Shown here piece after piece: positions 1 to 8,194 of a stretch of 11,752 bases of DNA (position 1 is the stretch's first letter; each line of letters starts with the position of its first letter). The notes under the pieces are model-generated. The model was given only the letters and a program-made list of their open reading frames with translations, was not told where the DNA came from and ran no database searches. The position numbers and the translations under genes are program-made. Source of the stretch: Thalassiosira profunda (lineage: Eukaryota > Bacillariophyta > Thalassiosirophyceae > Thalassiosirales > Thalassiosiraceae); assembly GCA_036939355.1 (NCBI GenBank), contig JALLAP010000577.1, forward strand, positions 1-11,752, read 5' to 3'.

Positions 1-2524
1 AAATTCATTCTCATTTGCTCTTGACGTCTGTTTCGTCTTGAATTCCTCGAACTCCTTCAGGAATGGAGACTCGGGAACCTCATCTTTGTTGTAGAGCAGT
101 CTCTCTGGCAGATCTTCCAACGTCTTCTCTTTCCAGGGCAATACATTAGCAGTAAAAATGTTGTGCTTGGGAACTTTGATTCGGGCAACCATCTCCACGA
201 GGTCGTTCCTAAGATTCACCAAAGACCGATACGATAATCGAGGGATGATATCGTTGTGAAGGACGTACTGCAGAGTGCACCATCTCGTTAGTGAATGGCA
301 ACAGGCGGCCATTAAATCACGTTGACTTGTCTTACCGAGGTCACGTAGGCCCTGCTCTCCTTCGCCGTTCGTTCTGTGAAGACACAGCCTTCAACAGGTC
401 AAGATTAGTTTGGAACGAAGCCCCCAGCTCCTGGAAAAGCACCCACAACTCACCTGGAGGACTGAAGCAGAGGCAGTGGAGCTTCGGGTATTGTTGTCTC
501 AGAAGCCGGCCGAGCATGGCAGCCACACCAGCACCGAGAGAGTGACCCACGACGCGCAGCCCAAAGTCCGGATGCGCTTCCATGGCTTGCTCCAATATTC
601 CGTGCCTCTTCAGATCCTCTTGGATCCACTTCGCGCCAGAATACATTCCGCTGTGACAAAATTCACCGCTGCCATCAAACCCAAACTCGTTGCCTGCATC
701 TTCGAGCGATATTGGCGTGATCGTGACGTCGGAGACCATGTCTTCGAACGAAAGAGTTCCTCGAATCGTAATGACAATCGTCTTCCAATCCCTGTCTCGT
801 AGGATGAGATACGGATTCACTCCAACATCATTCGAGAAGTTGGCATACAGGATGTCCGAATCGGCGATTCCCAACGACCTCAGAACTGTTGCCTTCTTCC
901 ATCCGCACATATCAGAGCCGTCGATGTTGTCGCTGGAATGGCAACAGCTGCACTGGGGATGACACGTGGCGGCTTCGTAAATGGAATTTGCCGTCAGCTC
1001 GCAACATCCGGTGCACTTGTTGGACCACACAAAAAGCATCCAGGAGTACGCTGCCAACGCAACAGCGCAATATCGAGATCCCTCTCCCAACACCAAACAA
1101 TCAAAGGAGTTTTGCGGCGACAACACGGTAGTGATCGTTGGCTCGAATGCCATCGCGCCGCTTGCGTATGATACGCGGAAATCAAGTGGCGTTGCTGTCT
1201 GTTTTCGCATCAGGATCATCTGCCGTAGCTGTTCCAGCTCCAAGTCTGTTGGTTCATTGAAAGAATGCGGTGCGGGTTGTTGTGCTTCTCCTTCCTCTTC
1301 CCTGAGAGAATCGTTCTTGTTGTGTGCAGAAACAGATTCATCGAGCACAGCTTCCATGAATGACGTCTCGCCACCGTTTTGTAAAGCAAGCCCCCCTGTC
1401 TCAACATCGCCATGATCAGACGTGCTCAGGCTCGTGCTCAGCGAATGACGCAGCGAATTGCGAAGTGACCCCGATATCCCTCGCATTGTCTCTTGCTTCT
1501 TCTTGTTGTTCAGATTGGGCAGAGGGATGGCAGGGTTTAACCCAACGAATTGCTTCCATAACCTGGTAGCCGCCGTTCTGTCCTTCGCAAACAGTCCGCC
1601 TTTCTTCAGCAGTTCGTTTTTGCATTCGAGCTGCTTTTGCTTTTGCACATTCACCAAGCAGATCAGCGCTGCTGCTACGTCTGATGGAACGATATCCAAG
1701 CTTCCTCCGGCATCAAGGAAGTCGGTCAGAGCTATGGCTACATCTGCGTAGGACCCTGCAGTCAACTTCTGTCCACCGCACATGTAGCACGTCAACAAAC
1801 TAGAGCATTCGCAGCATCTTTGGCACTTGCGCTGCCACGATCGTTGCACGTCCTCCCGATCTCTTTCTTTCTTCGGCCGGACCCGTCTGAACGCTCTGTG
1901 GATTCTCTTCCTCAGCACCACGATCAACGTGAGGGCTGGGAAGAAGGCGTCGCAGGCCATAGTGAATATCAGGACCCTGACCGCAACATACCAGGCGCGC
2001 GTGTCGATTGGGCAGGCGGAGACTCTCCCCCTCCTGTATTCCAAATCGTCCGGCGTCCCGCCGTACAGCTCGGGAATGCCGTTATACGCACAGCTGCAGA
2101 AATGCTCAGTCACCGAGAGTGAAACCAACGCGAATATGAACCCAATTGTGCGCACGATGAACATTGGGACCATGTTGCATTTGCACAGAGGCACCAGAAA
2201 GTGTCGGGCTTCAGTTTCAGCCGGGGTTCCTCTGCCCGACACAACATATGTTGCAACCTCAATCATAGCCCCAATCACACCGTACGTCAGCGTGAAGAAG
2301 CAGCCAGCAACGGACGCATAAAACCACGTCCAATACGTGTCCTCGCTGTCGAGACATTCTGTCAGGACGAACACCTCCGGCTTGTGGTCGAATTGTATGA
2401 TGTGATACGCGATGAAGCCGACCATTGCAATTTGCAACATGCGGAGGAGGAAGGTCAGCACGGCGAGGAGGCGGAGGTCGTCTCCCGCCACGACGAGGCG
2501 CTCCCACACCACGAGGGCGGGCAT
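1..2524 (-). CDS. sn-1-specific diacylglycerol lipase (DAGL-alpha/beta type), C-terminus off the window
   Basis: Membrane lipase expected to hydrolyse diacylglycerol at sn-1, giving a monoacylglycerol (2-AG type) and a fatty acid. Spliced model: exon 1 2524-454, exon 2 373-336, exon 3 267-1, 792 residues visible. The N-terminus (MPALVV then GDDLRLL) matches the conserved DAGL start and fixes the ATG, which sits in a strong ccaccATG context. Four membrane helices lie at about 20-42, 67-91, 116-138 and 178-203. A Cys-rich cytosolic segment (237-249) and the DAGL-type VPSDVAAAL stretch (279-287) follow, then a Ser/Thr-rich linker of about 130 residues and the lipase-3 domain. That domain shows TIRGT, a Cys cluster, the nucleophile elbow GHSLGAG (Ser662) and, after splicing, VLHNDIIPR carrying the likely catalytic Asp709. 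The catalytic His should lie beyond the left edge. Animal DAGLs are about 670-1040 residues. Family assignment is firm; physiological role in an alga is inferred. Confidence 0.9.
268..335 (-). other. Intron 2 of the DAG lipase gene (68 nt)
   Basis: Donor ACCTCG|gtaagac and acceptor cactctgcag|TACGTC on the minus strand, phase 0. It joins AYVTS to YVLHNDIIPR, which reproduces the family's conserved strand leading to the catalytic Asp. The exon between introns 1 and 2 (336-373) is only 38 nt. Confidence 0.8.
374..453 (-). other. Intron 1 of the DAG lipase gene (80 nt)
   Basis: On the minus strand the donor is CCAG|gtgagt and the acceptor is tcttcacag|AACG, with a branch-like actaat inside. Splicing is phase 1 and restores the lipase frame: SPP-E-RTAKESRAYVTS. 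Reading through instead gives a stop at 341-343, before the catalytic Asp. Confidence 0.8.
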
Positions 2525-2728
2525 GGTGGAGGCGCGGCGTTAGCGGGCGCCGCGGCCGGGGCGGGGACGCGACGAGAGGAGCCGAGAGCCGAGCAACGAC
2601 AAAATTAATGAGGTGACACGCCCGTCTTTCCTTCCTTCCTTACCTTCGTCCTCCTCTCCCACTCGACTTTGGACAAAGGCTCGATCATCAGAGATCTCAA
2701 ACTCATCAATGTACTCTTTAGCAATCAC
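2525..2728 (-). promoter_or_regulatory. Intergenic gap between EttA stop and DAG lipase start
   Basis: These 204 nt must hold the EttA 3' UTR and the lipase promoter and 5' UTR, as both genes are on the minus strand. The part next to the lipase ATG is very GC-rich (2525-2600). A polypurine tract (minus strand) lies at about 2625-2660. No TATA box or AATAAA signal is visible. A strong donor-like GAAG|gtaagg at 2643 has no usable acceptor before the lipase ATG. Confidence 0.4.
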
Positions 2729-4783
2729 TTAGGCGTTGGCGAGAGGAGCATACTTGATCCTCTTGATGCTTGATTCTCCGAGCCGCTCCACGCGGTTACT
2801 TTCGTAATCTGCGTAATTGCCCTCGAAGTAGAAGGCTTTGCTATCGCCCTCGAAGGCGAGGATGTGCGTTGCAATCCGGTCCAAAAAGTAGCGGTCGTGC
2901 GACACCACCATGGCACATCCGGCAAAATTGAGCAACGCCTCTTCGAGACTCCGCAACGTTTCGACGTCGAGGTCGTTCGTCGGTTCGTCAAGAATGATAA
3001 GATTGGCACCGCTCTTGAGAAGCTTCGCCAGTTGCACGCGATTGCGCTCGCCGCCACTCAAATTGGCCACCTTCTGCTGCTGCTGGGCGCTCTTGAAGCC
3101 AAACCAACTCACATAGGCGCGGCTGTTGACCATGTTTCCGCCAAGGTCAATTTCGTCCCGGCTTTCGGATATCTCCTCGAACACAGTCTTTGTCGGGTCG
3201 AGCTCTTCCATTCTCTCCTGCCCCACGCCGACCATCTTTACGGTCTCGCCAACTTGGATCGTTCCAGCGTCCGGCGTGTCCTTCGACATTAACATCTTTA
3301 TGAGGGTGCTCTTGCCAGCGCCATTGGGCCCAATCACACCGACGATGCCAGCTTTGGGTAAATTGAAGTCGAGGCCTTCGATCAACAGACGATCTCCAAA
3401 CGCCTTTCGGACGCCGTTCACATCAATCACAACATCGCCCAGCCTCGGCCCTGGAGGGATGTAGATTTGGCCCTCCGTGCGCATCTCAGATGGAGCCGCC
3501 GCCAGCAACAGCTCGTCATACCGCTTCAGGCGAGCCTTGCTCTTGGTGCCCTTCGCTTTGGGATTGCTGCGCACCCACTCCAATTCGGCGGCCACCGCCT
3601 TCGCAGCTGCGGTCTGGCTCTTCTTCTCCCCCTCCAGTCGCTTGTTCTTGGACTCCAGCCACTGCGAGTAGTTGCCTTCGAAGGGAATGCCCTGACCGCG
3701 ATCAAGCTCCAGGATCCATTCAGCCACGTTCTCCAAGAAATAACGGTCATGCGTGATGGCCACGACTGTTCCCTTGAACTGATCCAAAAACTGCTCCAAC
3801 CATGAGATGCTCTCCGCATCCAAGTGATTCGTTGGCTCGTCCAACAGCAACATGTCGTGGCTGCCCAGAAGCAACTGGCACAGCGACACGCGGCGCTTCT
3901 CGCCGCCACTGAGCACGGCCGTCTTGGCGTCTCCCGGGGGCACCCGCAGCGAATCCATCGCCCGCTCGACCGTCCGATCCAGCTCCCACAAGTTCTCTGC
4001 CTCGATCTTGTCCCCAATGCCCTCGAGCTTGGTCATCGTCGACGTCATCTCCTCGTCCGTTATATCAGGATCCGCCAGCTTCATGCTCAACTCGTTGTAC
4101 TCGTCGAGGATGGCGCGCGAGGATGCCACCGCGGAATCGATGCACTCCTGCACTGTTTCATACTCAAGCACAGGTTCCTGCGGGAGGTAGCCGATGCTCG
4201 CGCCGGGGAGCGGCCGGGCGATGCCGTCAAACTCCGTTTCGATGCCCGCCATGATTTTGAGGAGCGTCGACTGCATTTTGATGCAGGAGAGGTTTCAGTG
4301 CGTGCAATTGGAAGATGCAAATATGTTGTGCGCATCAACTGCAGAATTGCAATTTACCTTGCCCGACCCATTGAGCCCCACCACCCCAATCTTCGCCCCC
4401 GGATAGAACGACAGGTTGATGTTCTTCAAAATGTCCTTGCTTTTGTCGGGCAGCGTCTTCGTAAGCCCCACCAGCGTGAACATGAACTGACGCGTCGCCG
4501 CATCGAAGCGTGCATCTTTGACGGACTGCTTCTCCTGCTGCGGCTGCCCACCTCCCTTCGGCTTCTTGTTCGACGAGTAGTTGGGGTTGGGGCGGGGGGT
4601 GTTGCCCTTGCGCTTCTTCCCGAAGAGCGCTGTCGAGGGGATCGAGGAGATGGATGCCACACGGAGGGGCGCCGAGGGCGAGGGCGAGAACCCGCGGCAT
4701 ATTTGGAGGCCCCCGTGGAGCGCCGCCAGGAAGAGGAGGGCGAGCGCCGAGGAGGCGGGCCGCGGCGGGCGTAGGTGGGCCAT
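2729..4783 (-). CDS. ettA: EttA-type ABC-F ATPase, predicted plastid translation factor
   Basis: ABC-F protein of the EttA group, which in bacteria binds the ribosomal E site and couples early elongation to the ATP/ADP ratio. Exon 1 4783-4358 and exon 2 4270-2729 give 655 residues. About the first 90 are extra relative to the ~555-residue bacterial protein: a hydrophobic stretch (11-29), then RGFSPSPS and a basic, Ser/Pro/Asn-rich segment. This suggests signal plus transit peptide, hence plastid import. ABC1: Walker A GLNGSGKST (136-144), LSGGE (262-266), DEPTNHLD (286-293, catalytic Glu287). ABC2: GPNGAGKST (456-464), LSGGE (546-550), DEPTNDLD (570-577, Glu571). The EttA arm lies just before the first LSGGE, and the linker has the [11 protein letters not shown] motif and then IPPGPRLGD. 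The C-terminus [12 protein letters not shown] matches the family end. Upstream in-frame ATGs exist (near 4951), but they would bury the leader. Confidence 0.93.
4271..4357 (-). other. Intron of the ettA gene (87 nt), splitting Walker A
   Basis: Donor GGCAAG|gtaaat and acceptor aaaatgcag|TCGACG on the minus strand, phase 0. It lies exactly between the Lys and Ser codons of the first Walker A motif (GSGK|STLLK). Without splicing, translation stops 20 codons into the intron. Confidence 0.9.
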
Positions 4784-5013
4784 GTCGAGTCTCTTGCAAA
4801 GAATGGTGGGCGGGTGAGGTGGGGGGGGCGCCGAAAACGAAGGCTGTGACGGTTTCGAAGGTGCACAAGCGCAAGAGTCTGGCCGTGCCTCGACCACCCA
4901 TTTCACCTTTTTCCACCCCCCCCCGCCCCCCGGCCTCATCCTCATGCTCATTTCTTCTGCGGCGCCGCCGGTAACACCCTTCCTCGCCGCCCATTCCACC
5001 CACGACGACCATC
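4784..5013. promoter_or_regulatory. Divergent promoter region, ettA / DBP3 helicase
   Basis: A head-to-head gap of 230 nt between two start codons. It is very GC-rich, with a G8 run at 4821-4828, a C9 run at 4916-4924 and a C6 run at 4926-4931. No TATA box is visible, which suits dispersed initiation of housekeeping genes. The plus-strand stretch 4808-4828 (GGG, GGG, then G8) fits a G-quadruplex pattern. The helicase ATG is in a favourable context (accatcATGG). Confidence 0.5.
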
Positions 5014-6948
5014 ATGGGAGCCTCCTCCGCCGCCGCCCCCGCCGACGCCCCCGGGCCCCACAAGGCCGTGATCAAGGCCGCCAAAAAGATACTAAAAAAA
5101 TCTGACTCGTCCATGAAGCTCAAGGCCCTCGCCCGGTCGCTCTCGGAGAAGTTCGAGTCCGATGAGGAGGTGAACCCGTCGTGCAAGAAGACGATGAAGA
5201 AGGTCATCGAGGGCAGCGACGCCTTCGCGGTGGAGGGGAAGGTGGTCACCCTGAAGAAGGGGAGCAAGAAGCGCAAGTCGCTCGACGACGGGGACAAGTC
5301 GGATGGCAGTGCCGGCAAGAAGGCGAAGAAGGCCGCCAAGAAGGCCAAAAAGGAGAAGAAGTCCTCGTCCCGCGCCGCCTCTCCCGCCGACGCGGACGGG
5401 GGCTCCGTCGAAACGTGGCGGAAGGAGCACAAGATCGTCCTCCGGGACTCCCGCAGCGGGGAAGAGGGGGCAAAGGCCACGAAGAAGGTAGTGGCGGACG
5501 CGAAGTATCATCCATACCGGACGTTCGATGCCCCGGGGTGCGCGGAGAAGATTGCCGGGGCGCTGCTTCGGCAATGCACCGATGTGAATGGGTTCGAAAG
5601 GCCGAGTCCGATCCAGGCGCAGTGCTGGGTGAGTGATCTTTGTTGTTTTGCAATAGTGCTCACATCTTGTGCTCATTTCTCATCTTTATCTTGTCGCTTC
5701 GTATCGATCCCTTGGCAGCCCATTCTGCTCAGCCTCGACTCCAAGGGACGCCACCACGACGTGGTCGGCATCGCCGAGACGGGATCCGGCAAAACTCTGG
5801 CTTTCTCCATGCCCGCCCTCTCCCTCATGGCGAAGGACCAATCCCTCATTGGCAAGCGCGGCCGCTCGCCCCGCATGCTGGTGTTGGCGCCCACCCGCGA
5901 ATTGGCCATGCAGTCCCAAAAGGTGCTGGAGGAATTCGGCAAAGCAGTAGGATTGACCTCCACCGTCATCTACGGCGGGGTGCCCAAGCCGGCGCAGAAG
6001 GATATTCTGCGCAAGGGCGTGGATTGCGTGGTGGGCACTCCAGGGAGGCTGAAGGATCTGATCAACGATGGATCCTGCGACCTGAGCAACGTCTGCCATT
6101 TGGTGCTGGACGAGGCCGATAGGATGCTGGACATGGGCTTCGAGGAAGATGTGCGGTACATTATTGCCCAGTGCAAGGACAAGGAGAAACGACAAACGGC
6201 AATGTTCAGCGCCACGTGGCCTGCGGCCATCCAGCAGCTCGCCCTGGAATTCATGGTGGACCCCATCTGCATATACGTTGGCTTCGAGAGCATCGTGGGA
6301 AGCAACGGGGAGAACGCGATCGACGATTCCCTCTCGGCGAACAAGCGCGTGGCGCAGACGGTAGAGGTGATCGAGGATCGGGCGCGGGAGCCCCGCCTCC
6401 GCGCGCTGTTGAACAAGTACACCTCCGGGAAGCGTCAGAACGACCGCGTCTTGGTCTTTGCGCTGTACAAGAAAGAGGCGGCCCGGCTCGAGGGCACGAT
6501 GAATCGGTGGGGCTTCGCGTGCGCGTCGATTCACGGCGACAAGACCCAGGACGCACGGAACAAGGCGCTGGCCGAGTTCAAGGATGGGTCGTGTCCCATT
6601 CTCGTCGCGACGGACGTGGCGGCGCGCGGGTTGGACATTCCCGACGTGGAGGTGGTGCTCAACTACACTTTTCCGTTGACGATCGAGGATTACGTCCACC
6701 GGATTGGCCGGACTGGACGCGCGGGAAAGAGCGGAATAAGTTATACCTTTTTCCAGCCGGGAGACAAGAGCCATGCCGGCGAATTGCAGCAAGTCATGCG
6801 GCAAGCTGGGCAGGCCGTGCCAGAGTCGCTGATGAAGTTTGGGAGCACGATAAAAAAGAAAGAGCACAAGCTCTACGGGAATTTCGGGCCGAAATCTGGG
6901 CCGATGAAGAAAGCTGTGAAGATCACGTTCGACAGCGATGGGGAGTGA
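5014..6948 (+). CDS. DBP3: DEAD-box ATP-dependent RNA helicase, Dbp3 type
   Basis: Predicted nucleolar RNA helicase; yeast Dbp3 acts in early 60S (27S pre-rRNA) processing. Exons 5014-5628 and 5719-6948 give 614 residues. Residues 1-80 form a small charged domain of unknown fold, followed by a Lys-rich, nucleolar-localisation-like stretch (80-117). Helicase motifs in spliced numbering: Q motif PSPIQAQ (197-203), motif I AETGSGKT (224-231), PTRELA (263-268), TPGR (312-315), DEAD (336-339), SAT (369-371), ATDVAARGLD (502-511), HRIGRTGR (532-539). The stretch FALYKKEAAR (452-461) and the C-terminal KFGSTIKKKEHKLYGNF (578-594) are typical of Dbp3 rather than the related Dbp2/DDX5, which supports the subfamily call. 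All catalytic motifs are intact. It pairs head to head with ettA. Confidence 0.92.
   Translation: MGASSAAAPADAPGPHKAVIKAAKKILKKSDSSMKLKALARSLSEKFESDEEVNPSCKKTMKKVIEGSDAFAVEGKVVTLKKGSKKRKSLDDGDKSDGSAGKKAKKAAKKAKKEKKSSSRAASPADADGGSVETWRKEHKIVLRDSRSGEEGAKATKKVVADAKYHPYRTFDAPGCAEKIAGALLRQCTDVNGFERPSPIQAQCWVSDLCCFAIVLTSCAHFSSLSCRFVSIPWQPILLSLDSKGRHHDVVGIAETGSGKTLAFSMPALSLMAKDQSLIGKRGRSPRMLVLAPTRELAMQSQKVLEEFGKAVGLTSTVIYGGVPKPAQKDILRKGVDCVVGTPGRLKDLINDGSCDLSNVCHLVLDEADRMLDMGFEEDVRYIIAQCKDKEKRQTAMFSATWPAAIQQLALEFMVDPICIYVGFESIVGSNGENAIDDSLSANKRVAQTVEVIEDRAREPRLRALLNKYTSGKRQNDRVLVFALYKKEAARLEGTMNRWGFACASIHGDKTQDARNKALAEFKDGSCPILVATDVAARGLDIPDVEVVLNYTFPLTIEDYVHRIGRTGRAGKSGISYTFFQPGDKSHAGELQQVMRQAGQAVPESLMKFGSTIKKKEHKLYGNFGPKSGPMKKAVKITFDSDGE
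5629..5718 (+). other. In-frame, stop-free intron of the DBP3 helicase gene (90 nt)
   Basis: Donor TGCTGG|gtgagtg and acceptor cccttggcag|CCCATT, phase 0. It is exactly 30 codons long with no stop. The sequence is T-rich with Cys/Phe/Ser codons, unlike its GC-rich flanks. Removing it joins PIQAQCW to PILLSL, the usual spacing between the Q motif and motif I in DEAD-box proteins. A simple ORF call would wrongly keep it as coding. Confidence 0.85.
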
Positions 6949-7376
6949 GTTGGTGCAGTCGATGCTGACTGTTTAGCTTTATCGCGTGTACACTTAATGA
7001 AAAGGTTTGTCTGCTTGACGATTCCACTGCTCGCCAATGGATGTAGCACCTGAAGAAAGAGCGGGCGTTGTGCCTATGAGAGACGAACAAAAAGGAGAAG
7101 ATGAACATGCATTTTGCAAAAAGGGCAGCGATCACTCGGAGAGAAGATTGATGTCTCATTGGAAGGACCGTCCGCCCGGACTCATCCCACGCATGCCACG
7201 CTAACAGCAATCGGGGAATCACGGGCCAGGCATCGAGTCGGCGGCCTCGACATCCCTGTGCAAGTGTTGTTTTCGTCATTGTGATGCCTTTGCCAGCCCT
7301 CGCAGCAGACATGCACATTCTTACCTTGCAGATTTGCTTCCATGTGCACATGATGCTAAAGCCGGACCAACGGCAC
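6949..7376. other. Convergent intergenic region, 3' UTRs of DBP3 and the VOC gene
   Basis: A 428-nt tail-to-tail gap. It is less GC-rich than the flanking coding regions and has no convincing protein-coding ORF. The minus-strand frame from 7351 to 6923 lacks any recognisable motif. No canonical AATAAA, tRNA or structured RNA was seen. On the minus strand it holds a well-formed candidate intron (7256-7324), described separately. Confidence 0.5.
7256..7324 (-). other. Candidate 3' UTR intron of the VOC gene (69 nt)
   Basis: On the minus strand, CTGCAAG|gtaagaatg forms a strong donor and caacacttgcacag|GGATG a good acceptor. The length matches the other introns here (68-90 nt). It begins 52 nt after the VOC stop codon. 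No coding frame makes sense across it, so an untranslated intron is the simplest reading. There is no transcript evidence. Confidence 0.4.
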
Positions 7377-7970
7377 TCAATTGGACGTCGGGCAGGAGCT
7401 CACTTCGGATAGTGGATGCAAAAACGCCTGGAACTCGAGGTTCCGCCCCTCCGGATCCTGCGCGAAGAACTGATAGATCCGATACCGCTCGTTGTGCCTC
7501 GGCGCCCCGTCGGCAATGTCCTCCAGCGTATTGTGCATCTCGTCCACCTGTTCTTTTGAGGGGTAAACTAACGTGATCATGCCCTGCAAATCGGGCGCGT
7601 CCTCCGTATCCGGCTGGATTTGATGAAATCCCAATACCATGTTCCCATGTTTCAGTATTGTGATGTGGGGTTGCTCGAGCCACACGGACATCCCGAGGCG
7701 GTCAGTGTAGAAGTCGACCATCGATGCGCGGTCGGCCGTTTTGAGAAAGACGAGCCCGCCGAGCATCTGACCGACGGTCTCGTCACTCTGTGTTGTTGCA
7801 TCAGCGTTTGACATGGCAGCAGTTGCAGCTGCGGCCCGATCGAGTGCCCTGTTGCCGCCGCCGATCGAATCCGATGGCCTATCGACAAAAGCGTGGGCTA
7901 CCAGTCGCAAATGCACCAGCACTAACCACGCTGCAACCACTTTGCGAACGGTGGTGGATGCACCGAGCAT
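7377..7970 (-). CDS. VOC (glyoxalase/bleomycin-resistance fold) protein, predicted plastid-targeted
   Basis: Small protein of 197 residues with a single vicinal-oxygen-chelate domain at about 69-185. Visible hallmarks are FLKTAD, MVDFYTDRLGM (84-94), ILKHGNMVLGF (105-115) and QDPEGRNLEFQAF (171-183). The leader is a clear signal peptide (hydrophobic 10-27) ending AHA, with Phe at +1 (LVAHA|FVDRPS). That is the ASA-F type junction used for plastid import in algae with red secondary plastids. The transit part (28-55) is Ala/Arg-rich. The site where many VOC enzymes have their first metal-ligand His seems to be Leu73, while the late Glu (Glu179) is kept, so metal binding is uncertain. Substrate unknown. 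It is a single exon, divergent from the FSH1-like gene. Confidence 0.85.
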   Translation of the reverse strand: MLGASTTVRKVVAAWLVLVHLRLVAHAFVDRPSDSIGGGNRALDRAAAATAAMSNADATTQSDETVGQMLGGLVFLKTADRASMVDFYTDRLGMSVWLEQPHITILKHGNMVLGFHQIQPDTEDAPDLQGMITLVYPSKEQVDEMHNTLEDIADGAPRHNERYRIYQFFAQDPEGRNLEFQAFLHPLSEVSSCPTSN

Positions 7971-8194
7971 CGATGGACGAGCGAGAACGATGCAGCGGCG
8001 TCAATAATTCATGACCGTTCCTCTGCGCCACCGGCGAGGACCGCCGGCTGCCACGGCGTGTGAGGCGGCTGATCCCGCCGCTCCTATTGTATCCCCGGCG
8101 CCGCGGAGGTGTGCGAAGTGCGGACGACAAACAGACGCCGCCCGCGCCGAGCACTCGACGACGTCGGCACAACTGCTCCCAGCACGTGCGCAGG
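7971..8194. promoter_or_regulatory. Divergent promoter region, VOC gene / FSH1-like hydrolase
   Basis: A head-to-head gap of 224 nt between two start codons, very GC-rich from about 8020 onward. There is no TATA box. A plus-strand ATG at 8011 opens a frame that is out of register with the hydrolase and runs past its start, so a transcript that includes it would carry an overlapping upstream ORF. Confidence 0.4.

Noticed and set aside
431..453. An alternative 23-nt intron in the lipase ending at ttttccag
   Set aside because: Too short, and the resulting frame hits TAA after eight codons. The 80-nt intron ending at 374 restores the conserved sequence.
3824..4774. A 316-codon plus-strand frame over ettA
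   Set aside because: Arg/Leu/His-rich antisense shadow. It crosses the ettA intron and has no domain.
4784..4999. Longer EttA N-terminus from GTG 4999 or ATG near 4951
   Set aside because: It would put a Gly/Pro/Lys-rich segment before the hydrophobic leader, hiding the signal peptide. ATG 4783 has a better context.
5686..6867. A 393-codon minus-strand frame opposite the DBP3 helicase
   Set aside because: No recognisable domain. It mirrors the GC-rich codon use of the real helicase, whose motifs are unambiguous on the other strand.
6923..7351. A 142-codon minus-strand frame after the VOC gene
   Set aside because: No motif, biased composition, and it contains a strong donor/acceptor pair, so it is more likely UTR.
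8060..8194. Upstream extension of the FSH1-like protein from GTG at 8060
   Set aside because: Eukaryotic start at GTG is unlikely and the added residues are an Arg/Pro-rich GC artefact. ATG 8195 is used instead.
8011..8194. A spliced N-terminal exon for the FSH1-like gene starting at ATG 8011
   Set aside because: A donor near 8106 and an acceptor at 8193 can be drawn, but the donor is weak and the product has no signal or conserved sequence.
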